Below are positions 10,114 to 18,760 of a stretch of DNA of 64,000 bases, in pieces. The DNA is from JAOTVV01 sp039591075 (GTDB lineage Bacteria > Gemmatimonadota > Gemmatimonadetes > Gemmatimonadales > GWC2-71-9), in the NCBI GenBank assembly GCA_039591075.1, contig JBDHEI010000005.1, forward strand, positions 1 through 64,000, written 5' to 3'. Under the pieces are notes generated by a model. That model did not search any database, was not told the origin of the DNA, and saw only the letters and a list, made by a program, of their open reading frames with translations. Made by a program: the position numbers and the translations under genes. Numbering within the stretch: the first letter of the stretch is position 1; each line of letters opens with the position of its first letter.

Positions 10114-10184
10114 TCGCGTTGCCGCCGTCGTCGGCCGCTCGGCGTGGAACCTTGGTCGTTTCTGTGCGTAGGGAACGAGTGAGG

Positions 10185-10203
10185 CCGCGCGTGTAGCGCG
10201 CGG
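10185..10203. repeat. Short GC hairpin ahead of the kinase-TPR gene
   Basis: CCGCGCG (10185-10191) pairs with CGCGCGG (10197-10203) around TGTAG. It lies about 55 bp before the first start codon of the kinase gene and is followed by CTCAATTAC. It could be a second terminator for the flotillin unit or a leader structure; the sequence does not decide. Confidence 0.4.
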
Positions 10204-10258
10204 CTCAATTACTGACCATACGGATTGGGGTGCGGATCTGTCGGGCGATCTCCTCGAG

Positions 10259-12418
10259 TTGGTGAGAACTGCGCTGGCCAACCGCTATGTGCTGCAGCGA
10301 GAGCTGGGACGAGGCGGGGCGTCCGTCGTGTATCTCGCCGACGACCGGAAGCATCCGCGTCAGGTGGCGGTCAAGGTGCTCCGGCCCGAGCTGGGGGTCG
10401 CGCTGGGCTCCGATCGGTTCCTGCGGGAGATCGAGATCGCGGCGCAGCTCACCCACCCGCACATCCTCGATCTGTACGATTCCGGAGAAGCCTCGGGGCT
10501 CCTGTATTACGTGATGCCCTACGTGGCCGGCGAGTCCCTGCGCCAGCGGTTGCAGCGTGAGCACAGGCTTCCCCTCGACGAGGCGCTGCACATCGTCGAC
10601 GAGGTAGCTGACGCGCTGGGGTACGCGCACCAGAGGGGCGTGTTCCACCGAGACATCAAGCCCGAGAACATCCTGCTTGCCTCGGGACATGCGCTGGTGG
10701 CCGACTTCGGCATTGCGAGTGCCATCACGGTCGCGGGGGAGGACCGAGTGACCGTACCGGGCATGGCGGTTGGGACGCCGGCGTACATGAGCCCGGAGCA
10801 GGCCGGAGGTGAGCCGGTCGATGCCCGGGCTGACATCTATGCCCTGGGATGCGTGCTGTTCGAGATGCTCGCGGGAGAACCACCGCACAGGGGCTCGACG
10901 GCCCGCGAGATCCTAGCCCGCAAAGTGACGCATCCGATGCCGGATCTTCGTCTCCTGCGGAACTCGATCCCCGGGGAGCTCGAAGTGGCGATCGCAACGG
11001 CCTTGTCCGTGGATCCGGATAACCGGTTCGCGACGACGACCGAGTTCTCCACCGCGCTGCAGACAGAGAAGGATTCACGGGCGACCGCGGACGCCGGAAC
11101 CCTGAGCACTCCCTCTCCTCGGTCGATTGCGGTGCTACCGTTCACCAACATGAGCGCCGATCGGGAGTACGAGTACTTCGGCGACGGCATTGCGGAGGAG
11201 ATCACCAACGCGCTGACCAAGGTCCAGGCAATCCGTGTGGCGTCGCGCACGTCGGCCTTCGCGTTCAAGGGCAAGGAGCAGGACATCCGTCGCATCGGCC
11301 GGCAGCTCGGCGTGGCGACCGTTCTCGAAGGGAGCGTCCGGAAAGCCGGGTCTCGTCTGCGCGTCACGGCGCAGCTGATCGACGTGGACGACGGCTACCA
11401 TATTTGGTCCGAGCGCTACGATCGCGAAGTGGAGGACGTGTTCGCCATCCAAGACGAGATTGCGGACCGGATCGTGGAAGCGCTGGAGGTCGTGTTGACG
11501 GAGGATCAGCGACAGGCCCTCGCGCGCCCGGCCGCGACCGACGTCACCGCGTATGAGCGGTACCTGCACGGACGCTACTTCCTGCAGCTCTTCCAGAAAA
11601 ACACGGTGCACCATGCCCGAGTGATGTTCCAGCAGGCGATCGCGATCGACCCAAGCTACGCGCCGGCGCACGCGGGGCTAGCCGACGCGTGTTCGTTTCT
11701 GTTCATGTATTTCGAGGGGTTGCCGGGCATTCTGGATGAAGCCGAGCGGGCGAGCCGGCGGGCGCTGGAGCTCGCACCCGATTTGGCGGAAGCCCACGCG
11801 TCATCCGGGCTGGCCATGGCGCTCAGCAAACGGTACACCGAGGCGGAAGCGGAATTCGAAACCGCGATTCGACTGAACCCTGCCCGATTTGAGCCATATT
11901 ACTTCTACGCCCGCACGTGCTTTCAGCAGGGGAAACTCGAGCGTGCGGTTCGGCTCTTCGAGTTCGCGTGCGAGGTGAGCGACGACTATCAGGCTCGACT
12001 CCTCGCCGCCCTGTCCTACGCCGGCCTTGGACTGACTGAGGAGGCCACGAACGCGTACGAGCGCGCCTTGGCCGCTGTGGAGAAGCACTTGACCCTCAGA
12101 CCCGGTGATGCCAGGGCGCTCACCCTCGGCGCCGGCTGCCTCGCCCGGCTTGGCCGGCAAGAGGAGAGCATCGCGTGGACGGACCGGGCGCTGGCCATCG
12201 ATTCCACGGATCCGGTGGTCGTATACGCGGCCGCCTGCGTGTATGCCGTATTGGGCCGCGACGACGAGGCCCTCGACGGACTCGAGCGCGCCCTCGACGC
12301 GGGCTTCGGCAATAAGGGCTGGATCCGCAACGACCCGGACTTCATGTCACTGCGCGAACACCCGCGGTTCCTGGACCTGCTCGCTGAGGAGCCGGCGGGC
12401 ACGCGATCGGCGGGCTAG
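10259..12418 (+). CDS. Ser/Thr protein kinase with TolB-like domain and TPRs
   Basis: A 719-residue protein without membrane segments. The Hanks kinase domain (about 8-275) has ELGRGGASVVY, Lys39, HRD at 130-132, DFG at 149-151 and GTPAYMSPEQ, so it should be active. Residues about 285-425 (SIAVLPFTNMSADREYEYFG, then EEITNALT and VLEGSVRKAGSRLRVTAQL) are the TolB/FlgO-like N-terminal domain often found in bacterial cyclases and kinases. TPRs fill about 440-700. The second copy of this architecture in the window starts at 50204. The true start is unclear: TTG 10259 and GTG 10262 are the only reasonable codons in frame and neither has a strong ribosome-binding site. Confidence 0.88.
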   Translation: MVRTALANRYVLQRELGRGGASVVYLADDRKHPRQVAVKVLRPELGVALGSDRFLREIEIAAQLTHPHILDLYDSGEASGLLYYVMPYVAGESLRQRLQREHRLPLDEALHIVDEVADALGYAHQRGVFHRDIKPENILLASGHALVADFGIASAITVAGEDRVTVPGMAVGTPAYMSPEQAGGEPVDARADIYALGCVLFEMLAGEPPHRGSTAREILARKVTHPMPDLRLLRNSIPGELEVAIATALSVDPDNRFATTTEFSTALQTEKDSRATADAGTLSTPSPRSIAVLPFTNMSADREYEYFGDGIAEEITNALTKVQAIRVASRTSAFAFKGKEQDIRRIGRQLGVATVLEGSVRKAGSRLRVTAQLIDVDDGYHIWSERYDREVEDVFAIQDEIADRIVEALEVVLTEDQRQALARPAATDVTAYERYLHGRYFLQLFQKNTVHHARVMFQQAIAIDPSYAPAHAGLADACSFLFMYFEGLPGILDEAERASRRALELAPDLAEAHASSGLAMALSKRYTEAEAEFETAIRLNPARFEPYYFYARTCFQQGKLERAVRLFEFACEVSDDYQARLLAALSYAGLGLTEEATNAYERALAAVEKHLTLRPGDARALTLGAGCLARLGRQEESIAWTDRALAIDSTDPVVVYAAACVYAVLGRDDEALDGLERALDAGFGNKGWIRNDPDFMSLREHPRFLDLLAEEPAGTRSAG

Positions 12419-12444
12419 ACCCCGCCGCTCACCCCGCGTATAAT
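12416..12444 (+). promoter_or_regulatory. Candidate housekeeping promoter for the DUF411 gene
   Basis: A perfect TATAAT at 12439-12444 lies 17 bp after TAGACC (12416-12421), a 4/6 match to TTGACA. Transcription would begin near 12451, about 53 nt before the ATG at 12504. This shows that the DUF411 gene with the in-frame TGA has its own promoter and is not obviously a decaying remnant. Confidence 0.5.
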
Positions 12445-12503
12445 CCGGACACGCCCGCTCGGAACCAGTTCGGGGTCGGCGCGTCGAATCATGGAGGTTG
12501 GAG

Positions 12504-12977
12504 ATGCCCGGTAGATGGAAAGTGGTTCTCGGGGTGGGAACGGCGGTTGCGCTCGCCGGTACTGCCGTAGCAGCGATCAACACGACGCCCCCCGCGCAGG
12601 ATACGGCGATCACGGTCTACAAGACCCCTACCTGAGGCTGCTGCGAAAAGTGGGTCGTGCACCTACAAGATCATGGCTTTGCAGTGAACCCAGTCCACGT
12701 CGACGATCTCACGCCGATCAAGCAGCAGCACGGGATCGATCCCAAGCTCGAGGGCTGTCACACCGCCATTGTGGATGGGTATCTGATCGAGGGTCACGTG
12801 CCGGCAGACGTGATTCGTGACTTGCTGAAGCAACGGCCAAAGGACGTCGCTGGTCTCGCGGTGCCGGGCATGCCGATCGGCTCGCCGGGCATGGAGACAC
12901 CCAGCCGGGATCCGGAACGCTACAACGTGCTGGCGTTTGCGCGGGACGGGAAGACCACCGTTTTCGCTCGCCGCTGA
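12504..12977 (+). CDS. DUF411 metal-binding-type protein, candidate selenoprotein (in-frame TGA)
   Basis: Starting at ATG 12504 (good GGAGGTTGGAG upstream), one frame gives a signal peptide (VVLGVGTAVALAGTAVAA), then ITVYKTPT, a TGA codon at 12633-12635, then GCCEKWVVHLQDHGF, CHTAIVDGYLIEGHVPADVI and GLAVPGMPIGSPGME, ending at a TGA at 12975-12977. This is the complete DUF411 family, exported proteins with a CGCC motif often found near copper or metal resistance genes. The TGA falls exactly on the first Cys of CGCC (residue 44), leaving Cys46 and Cys47. Reading through it as selenocysteine gives 157 residues. A hairpin typical of bacterial SECIS follows (12650-12666). The alternative is a TGC-to-TGA nonsense change or sequencing error, but promoter, signal peptide and downstream frame are all intact. 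Confidence 0.75.
12650..12666 (+). promoter_or_regulatory. Candidate bacterial SECIS hairpin
   Basis: GTGGGT (12650-12655) pairs with ACCTAC (12661-12666), six pairs including one G-U, closing a 5-nt loop CGUGC. The loop begins 20 nt after the in-frame TGA and has G at its second position followed by U. Known bacterial SECIS elements have a short stem, a small apical loop with a guanine among the first two loop bases, and about 16-37 nt between UGA and loop, so this candidate fits on all three counts. Confidence 0.55.
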
Positions 12978-13021
12978 CGAGCCTGTGCGGCGGCCACGCC
13001 GCGCGCAAAGGCATGACGCGG

Positions 13022-13054
13022 GCCCCCACGCCGCGAGGAAGGTGGCGTGGGGGC
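13022..13054 (+). terminator. Hairpin after the DUF411 gene
   Basis: GCCCCCACGCC (13022-13032) pairs perfectly with GGCGTGGGGGC (13044-13054) around an 11-nt loop, 45 bp after the DUF411 stop and 32 bp before the next start. It insulates the DUF411 gene from the YwiC-like gene. Confidence 0.65.
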
Positions 13055-13085
13055 TCGACACGTTCGACGGCCTGCTGAATCCCTC

Positions 13086-13862
13086 ATGACACCCGGAACG
13101 TCGTTACTGCCCCGCGAGCACGGCGCCTACGCCGAGCTGGCGTTTCCCCTCCTCACGGCGCTCACGATAGCGCAGCCGACAGTGGCCGGCGCCGCCTTTG
13201 CCCTTTCGGCCGTCGCCTGGTTCCTCGCACACGAGCCATTGGCGGTGACAATGCGGATGCGGGGCGCTCGAGTGCTGGCCGAATCGGGTGATCGAGCCCG
13301 CCGCCGCGTCCTGGCCCTAGCAGCGCTCGGGGCGAGTGCAGGAACGCTGGCGCTGGCCGCCGCCCCGGCGGCGGCGAGGTGGGCCGCGGTGATCCCACTG
13401 GGGGCCGTCGTCCTGCTCGTGCCGGCGTACGTCTTGCGCCGGCACAAGACCCTATCGGCAGAAGCGTTGGTCGTCCTTGCGTTTGCGGGGATGGTGCTGC
13501 CCGTGAGCATCGCTGCCGGTGTTGAGTGGCGTACGGGATTGATCGTGGCGGGCGTGTGGTTCGTGAGTCTCATGCTGGGCACGTTGGCCGTGCACGCCCT
13601 CAAGGACCGCCACAAGCACGGCCGTGACGCAGGTAGCCTGCCGCGCCTGTCACCGGCGCTGGGAGGAGTCTCCGCGGCGGTAGCGCTCGGCGTCGCCGCG
13701 AAGGGACTCATGCCGTGGCCCATCGCGCTTGCGTTGGTGCCGCCGGCGCTTCTCACCACGACCCTCGGCAGCGTCCACATACACCCGCGGCACCTCAAGC
13801 GCGTGGGATGGTCCTTGGTGGCCGCCAACACCGTGACTTGGATCTGTTTGCTGTTCCTTTGA
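13086..13862 (+). CDS. YwiC-like multi-pass membrane protein
   Basis: A 258-residue protein with the opening PREHGAYAELAFPLLTAL that marks the YwiC-like family and about seven to eight hydrophobic segments to the C-terminus. The loop HALKDRHKHGRDAGSLPR carries several His and basic residues. Family members are found near nitrate/nitrite metabolism or heme genes in some bacteria, but no activity is established. It stands as a single gene here: a terminator-like hairpin lies upstream and the next gene starts 40 bp downstream. ATG 13086 is used; an earlier in-frame GTG at 13047 would begin inside the hairpin. Confidence 0.75.
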   Translation: MTPGTSLLPREHGAYAELAFPLLTALTIAQPTVAGAAFALSAVAWFLAHEPLAVTMRMRGARVLAESGDRARRRVLALAALGASAGTLALAAAPAAARWAAVIPLGAVVLLVPAYVLRRHKTLSAEALVVLAFAGMVLPVSIAAGVEWRTGLIVAGVWFVSLMLGTLAVHALKDRHKHGRDAGSLPRLSPALGGVSAAVALGVAAKGLMPWPIALALVPPALLTTTLGSVHIHPRHLKRVGWSLVAANTVTWICLLFL

Positions 13863-13902
13863 CGGCCTTCCACTTTTCGGGCTCAACACCTTCCTTTCCC
13901 GC

Positions 13903-15672
13903 ATGGATCTAACGATCCCAGACGCAGCGCGCTCGGAACTCGCCGCGGCTTTCTTCCAGGCTGCGGTGACGTTTGGCCTGGCCCTCCTTTGCGCTTGGCT
14001 GTATCGGCGCTACGGAAAGCCCTACTTCGGCTGGTGGGCCATTGCCTGGAGCCTCTACGTGCTCAGGCTCGGGGCCATCATCAGCTTCGTCCTGAGCGGT
14101 GAGCGCCACTGGCTCTATTGGCATCAGGTCACGACCGGGTGGACGGCGCTCGCGCTGCTTTGGGCCGCATTGGTGTTCTCGCAGCAGCTTCGATGGCGCC
14201 CAGGCTACTCCGCGGTCGTGCTCTTTCCACCGCTCTGGTCCTACGCCGCCATCTACCGCTTAGACAATTTCCTGCTCGCCGCGGGACCGGCGGTCCTGTT
14301 TCTCAGTGTCGCGACGCTGTGGACCGCCTGGGCCTTCTTCCGCTACCACCGCCAGGTGCGATCGACCGCCGCCCTACTGCTGGCCACGACCTTCGGCCTG
14401 TGGGCCCTCCACCATCTCGACTATCCGCTTCTCAGGGCCCGTGGTGTCTGGAACCCGTGGGGCTACTACCTCGACATCGCGTTCACGCTCGCCATGGGGG
14501 CGGGAATCCTGCTGCTCGTCATCGAGGACTTGCAGGGCGGGGTCCGCGTGCTGTCCGCACTCTCCAGCGAGATGCAGCGGCGAGAACGCGATCAAGATGT
14601 GCTGGACGCGTTGCTCGAGAGGCTCCTTGCCTTGCCCGCGGTACGCGGAACGGCGATGTACTTGGCCGATCGTGACGATGGGCACTTCATCCGCGGGACC
14701 GGTGCGTGTGGCTCGTGGACTGGGAGCGCGCCGCATGGTGCGGCCGGCACGGCTGTTCGTCGTGCTATCCAGGAGGGCGCGCCGGACGTCGTCCAGAACT
14801 GGAGCCCCGCGCAGGGGGACGGTCTCGGAGGTCACGCGTACGTGGCGGCCCTGCCAGTGCTGCGGGAGAATGCCGTCTTGGGTGCACTCGTCATCGTCGG
14901 TGATGCGCGCGATCCGTTCGCCGCGCTGGACCGGCCGTTCCTCCTTGCTTTGGGCCGGCAGGTCGGTGCGGCGCTCGAGAATGCCGATCTCTATCGCCGG
15001 CTGGAGGGACGAACCGCCGAATTGGAGCGACTGGCCAAGCGAATGGTTTTGCAACACGAGGAAGAGCGACGGCGGCTCTCGCGCGAACTGCATGATGAGA
15101 CGGCCCAGCTGTTCTCGGCGGTCAAACTGCAGCTCGGGATGGCCCGGGAGTCCGCATCCGCCGAGCTGGTGCCGACCCTGGATCGGGCGGTCGGGCTGAT
15201 CAATGAAGGCATCCGCAGCATCCGCAATGTCACCAACTCCCTGCGACCCTCACTTCTGGAGGATCTCGGGTTGGTACCGGCGCTTCGGGCACTGGTGCAG
15301 GACTTCGGCGAGCGCAGTGGCCTCGAAACGACCTTCACCGCCGCGAGCCGTCTGCCCGCTTTGTCCGGCGATGCGGAGCTGGCGGTGTTTCGCTCCGTCC
15401 AGGAAAGCCTCGCTAATGTGGCGCGACACGCCGACGCCGGTGCGGTGAGCGTGGCGATCGGTGTCGAGGCTGGCGATATAGCGCTCCGTGTGCGGGACAA
15501 CGGGCGTGGGTTCCCGTCCGGCAAGGACATCGAGGCATTCGAGACGCAAGGCCACATGGGCCTGGCCGGTATGCGGGAGCGTATCGCGGCACTGGGGGGT
15601 ACGGTGACGCTCGGGTCGCTGCCCGGCGGCGGAACGGAGATCGTGGTCTGCGTGCCACCGGAGCCGCGATGA
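13903..15672 (+). CDS. Membrane histidine kinase, NarL-partner type (7TM, GAF, HisKA_3)
   Basis: A 589-residue kinase. The first 210 residues hold six or seven hydrophobic segments, a GAF-like domain spans about 225-365, and the phosphoacceptor helix has the HisKA_3 motif EEERRRLSRELHDETAQLFS. The HATPase domain carries FRSVQESLANVARHADA (N box), VRDNGRGF (G1) and GLAGMRERIAALGG (G2). This is the NarX/DegS-like class that pairs with LuxR-type regulators, and exactly such a regulator follows with an ATGA overlap at 15669. The N-terminal membrane sensor is of no named family I can recognise; an input from membrane state or a lipophilic signal is a guess. Confidence 0.88.
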   Translation: MDLTIPDAARSELAAAFFQAAVTFGLALLCAWLYRRYGKPYFGWWAIAWSLYVLRLGAIISFVLSGERHWLYWHQVTTGWTALALLWAALVFSQQLRWRPGYSAVVLFPPLWSYAAIYRLDNFLLAAGPAVLFLSVATLWTAWAFFRYHRQVRSTAALLLATTFGLWALHHLDYPLLRARGVWNPWGYYLDIAFTLAMGAGILLLVIEDLQGGVRVLSALSSEMQRRERDQDVLDALLERLLALPAVRGTAMYLADRDDGHFIRGTGACGSWTGSAPHGAAGTAVRRAIQEGAPDVVQNWSPAQGDGLGGHAYVAALPVLRENAVLGALVIVGDARDPFAALDRPFLLALGRQVGAALENADLYRRLEGRTAELERLAKRMVLQHEEERRRLSRELHDETAQLFSAVKLQLGMARESASAELVPTLDRAVGLINEGIRSIRNVTNSLRPSLLEDLGLVPALRALVQDFGERSGLETTFTAASRLPALSGDAELAVFRSVQESLANVARHADAGAVSVAIGVEAGDIALRVRDNGRGFPSGKDIEAFETQGHMGLAGMRERIAALGGTVTLGSLPGGGTEIVVCVPPEPR

Positions 15673-16337
15673 GAGGTCCCCCGCGGAAGGGGATCCGCGT
15701 CCTCGTGGTCGATGACCATGCCGTCGTGCGGGAGGGTATTCGGGCCGTCCTCGCATCGACGCAGGGTGTCGAGGTCGTGGGCGAGGCGGGGACCGGCCAG
15801 GAAGCGCTGGCAAAGGTGCGCGACCTCACCCCCGACATCGTGGTGCTCGATCTCACGATGCCAGGCATGACTGGGCTCGAAGTCACTGCCACGCTCCGGG
15901 CGCAGAAGAGCGACGTGCGCGTCCTCATTCTCAGCATGCACGACCATCCCGAATACGTCCTGCAAGCGGTGCGGACCGGGGCCGACGGCTACATCCTCAA
16001 AGATGCCGAGCCCGAGGAGTTGCGCGCGGCCGTGCGCAAGCTCCATGACGGCGAGGAGTACTTCCACCCAGCGGCGGCCAAGCAGCTCGGGGTTGCCCTC
16101 CGCGGTGAGTCGGAGCATCAGCGGCAGGAGGCCCTGGCCGAGCGGCTTACCCCCCGCGAGCGTGAGGTCCTCATTGAGGTCGCCCGGGGCCGGACCAACA
16201 AGGAGATCGCCGCCGCACTGGGGATCAGTCCCCGCACGGTGGAGACCCACCGCGACGGCCTCGCTCGGAAGCTCGGCATGCGGTCGGTTGCCGACCTCAC
16301 GCGGTTCGTATTGGAGAACAAACTGGCGCAGGACTGA
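15669..16337 (+). CDS. NarL/LuxR-type response regulator
   Basis: A 222-residue regulator with a receiver (about 8-125; VDDHAVVREG, phosphoacceptor Asp61 in VVLDLTMPG, Lys in YILKDAE) and a C-terminal LuxR helix-turn-helix (about 155-215; LTPREREVLIEVARGRTNKE, then SPRTVETHRDGLARKLG). It is translationally coupled to the upstream kinase gene. The strong terminator directly after it makes the two genes a self-contained two-component operon. Its DNA targets are unknown; the TonB receptor gene that follows is the nearest candidate only by position. Confidence 0.92.
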   Translation: MRGPPRKGIRVLVVDDHAVVREGIRAVLASTQGVEVVGEAGTGQEALAKVRDLTPDIVVLDLTMPGMTGLEVTATLRAQKSDVRVLILSMHDHPEYVLQAVRTGADGYILKDAEPEELRAAVRKLHDGEEYFHPAAAKQLGVALRGESEHQRQEALAERLTPREREVLIEVARGRTNKEIAAALGISPRTVETHRDGLARKLGMRSVADLTRFVLENKLAQD

Positions 16338-16341
16338 GGCC

Positions 16342-16376
16342 GGGGGCCCCAATCCGTAACTTTACGGAGGGCCCCC
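16342..16376 (+). terminator. Nested hairpin terminator
   Basis: GGGGGCCC (16342-16349) pairs with GGGCCCCC (16369-16376); inside, TCCGTAA (16353-16359) pairs with TTACGGA (16362-16368). The structure begins 4 bp after the response regulator stop and is followed by TCTGTAGAA. From here to 16527 no further element was recognised ahead of the TonB receptor gene. Confidence 0.75.
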
Positions 16377-16527
16377 TCTGTAGAAATCCGAATACCGCAG
16401 TCCCCTTCCCATCTCTAACTATGGAGTGCTGCCGTCGGCACAGGTGGGCGACCGTGGCTGGCGGCTCGCTACTCTCCCCGTCGCCCGAAGGGCCTTGAGC
16501 AGGTCGAGTCTCGGAAGGGATACAGTC

Positions 16528-18723
16528 ATGTCGACACATACCTGGTTTGGAAGAACGCTAGCTCTTGCAGTTGTCGGCCTCGTCGCAGCATCCCCGGTGA
16601 TAGCGCAGCAGACCGAGCGGAAACCCGAGTCGCCGGATTCCGTGGCGCAACCGGACGTCCCGTATCGGATCAGCCCGGTGGTCGTCACCGCGACCCGGAC
16701 GGAGAAGGACGCTTTCACGGTGCCCAAGCCCGTGGCGGTGGTGGATAACGTGCGGATCCGCGAACGAGCGCCCAACAACGCCGCGGATCTGTTCCGCGAC
16801 CTTCCCGGCTTGGAGGTGACAGGCGTAGGGGTGAACCAGGTGCGGCCAAGCATCCGGGGGCAGCGCGGCCAGCGAATTCTGCTGCTTCAAGACGGGATGC
16901 GATTGAACAACTCCCGGCGACAGCAGTCGTTCGGTGAGATCCCGGGTATCGTCGACGTCTCGTCGCTCGATCGCGTCGAGATCGTCAAAGGTCCGGCATC
17001 TGTGCTGTACGGGACCGATGCCATCGGTGGGGTCGTGAACCTCATCAGCATGCGGCCCATGCTCGAGGGTCTCCACGGCTCACTCGGCTATCGCTACAGC
17101 ACGCAAGACGAGCAGCAGCGGGTGCAGGGGTCGCTGACCGCACTGTTCGGCGCGTGGTCGTTCCGCGCCAAGGGGTCGTTCCGTGATGCGCAGGACTACA
17201 CGTCTCCGTCCGGGACGTTCGGGAACATCACACTGGATTCCAACACGACGGTGTTCGACACGGGCACCCGGGACAACAGCGTCGAGACATATGTGGGTTA
17301 TCGCGTGTCCAGTTCCGCGGACGTCTACGCGAAGTTCGAGCGGTACCACGCCGATACAGCCGGATTCGGATATGTCGACCCGGTGGTCTATGCACCGGGC
17401 GCACCGTTCATCCAGATCCTGTACCCGTTCCAGACATTCACGAAATACACGGCCGGTTATCGGGCGAGCCGACTGAATCTCCCAATGGCCGACAAGATTG
17501 ACGTGGCCGGGTACTACCAGGACAACGAGCGCCGGCTGTCGAACAACGTGGTCGTGGCGTTCGGTCCTCCGGGAGCCGGGGTTGCCGTTGAGAGCTTCAA
17601 CCATACCGACCTCGCGACCTTCGGATTCCGGGTGGAGGCCACCAAACTCGCGGGGAAACGGGTGATGCTGACGTACGGGGTCGACCTGTTCCGAGACGAC
17701 TCCGAGAACAGCGACAGCTCGGTCACGACCATGGTCGGGTTTGGGCCACCGAGCTCGACAGTCGCGAACGTCCCGTTGGTCCCATACTCCTCCTATCTCA
17801 ATACCGGCGCATTCCTCCAGGGCGACGTGCAGATCACCGATCGGTTGTCGGCCATTCTGGGTGGGCGCTACCAGTACATTCGTGCCGCCACCGAGAACAC
17901 ACCGGGTCTGACCGATCCACTGAGCACGGAGACACACCACGCCGTGGTCGGAGCGGCCAACCTGCTGTATCGGCTCACCGATCAGGTGGCCTTGGTTGGC
18001 ACGGTGGGTCGCGCGTTCAGGGCCCCCAACCTGGTGGAACAGTTCTTCAATGGGCTCACGCCCGAGGGCGCAGCCTACCAGGTGCCGAACTCCAACCTCG
18101 AGTCTGAGACGAGCTACAACTTCGACCTCGGCGCGCGCTACCGGAACCGTATCCTCTATCTCGAGGCATTCGGGTTCCTGAACGACATCCGAGACGGGAT
18201 CAGGATCGCGGCGACCGGAGACAGCCTGAACGGACTTCCGACGTTCTCCAACATCAATGTCGACCGCCTCCGATACTACGGCTTTGAGTTGGCAGCCGAT
18301 ATCGCGTTGCCGGTCGGGGTCACCGTCGGTGGGAGCTACTCGTATCTCCGATCCAAGGACGTTCTCAACGAGAACAACCCAATCGGCGACTCGTACGGCA
18401 ACAAGTTCCAGGTGGATCTGGGGTATCGCGATCCGGGTGATCGGTTCTGGGTGGAGTACGACTTGCGGCACAACGGCGATCGGAAGGACTCCGAGTTGTC
18501 CGGTCCGCTTGGCGTCAGTCCAGTTGGCGAGATCTTGCCGGCGTTCACCGTTCACTCGGTTCGCGGTGGGGTCACGGTGTTCCGCCGCGCTACCCACGCG
18601 CATCGGGTCGGGTTTGCCGTGACCAACCTGACGAATGCGCTCTACGCCGAGTTCGCCAACGCCGGGTTTTTCCGCCCCGAGGCGCGGCGCGGTGTGACGC
18701 TGACATGGGACATGACGTTCTGA
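16528..18723 (+). CDS. TonB-dependent outer-membrane receptor
   Basis: A 731-residue receptor with a signal peptide (LALAVVGLVAASPVIAQ), a plug domain (about 50-175; SPVVVTATRTEKDAF, LFRDLPGLEV, RGQRGQRILLLQDGMRLNN, VEIVKGPASVLYGTDAIGGV) and a 22-stranded-type beta-barrel ending in TLTWDMTF with the terminal Phe expected for BAM-dependent insertion. It would import a scarce ligand such as an iron chelate, heme or cobalamin using TonB energy; the ligand is not evident. It is paralogous to the receptor at 21174. ATG 16528 has GGAAGGGA upstream and begins the signal peptide, so I prefer it to an earlier ATG at 16426. Confidence 0.9.
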   Translation: MSTHTWFGRTLALAVVGLVAASPVIAQQTERKPESPDSVAQPDVPYRISPVVVTATRTEKDAFTVPKPVAVVDNVRIRERAPNNAADLFRDLPGLEVTGVGVNQVRPSIRGQRGQRILLLQDGMRLNNSRRQQSFGEIPGIVDVSSLDRVEIVKGPASVLYGTDAIGGVVNLISMRPMLEGLHGSLGYRYSTQDEQQRVQGSLTALFGAWSFRAKGSFRDAQDYTSPSGTFGNITLDSNTTVFDTGTRDNSVETYVGYRVSSSADVYAKFERYHADTAGFGYVDPVVYAPGAPFIQILYPFQTFTKYTAGYRASRLNLPMADKIDVAGYYQDNERRLSNNVVVAFGPPGAGVAVESFNHTDLATFGFRVEATKLAGKRVMLTYGVDLFRDDSENSDSSVTTMVGFGPPSSTVANVPLVPYSSYLNTGAFLQGDVQITDRLSAILGGRYQYIRAATENTPGLTDPLSTETHHAVVGAANLLYRLTDQVALVGTVGRAFRAPNLVEQFFNGLTPEGAAYQVPNSNLESETSYNFDLGARYRNRILYLEAFGFLNDIRDGIRIAATGDSLNGLPTFSNINVDRLRYYGFELAADIALPVGVTVGGSYSYLRSKDVLNENNPIGDSYGNKFQVDLGYRDPGDRFWVEYDLRHNGDRKDSELSGPLGVSPVGEILPAFTVHSVRGGVTVFRRATHAHRVGFAVTNLTNALYAEFANAGFFRPEARRGVTLTWDMTF

Positions 18724-18760
18724 TGACGGCCACGGCGCGAACCCGAGGAGCGAGGAACGC

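Noticed and set aside
12657..12977. A shorter gene starting after the TGA, giving only the C-terminal part of DUF411
   Set aside because: It would lack the signal peptide and the CGCC motif, its GTG start has no ribosome-binding site, and it would begin inside the SECIS-like hairpin. The upstream part continues in the same frame with its own good start.
14991..16352. Antisense open frames of 450-510 codons opposite the NarL-type pair and the first TonB receptor (also 17080-18603)
   Set aside because: Same reason: mirror frames of conserved genes, no recognisable motifs or start signals.
16377..16527. A cobalamin or other riboswitch upstream of the first TonB receptor
   Set aside because: I compared the leader with the conserved cores of cobalamin, TPP, FMN and cyclic di-GMP riboswitches and found no B12 box or other matching core.
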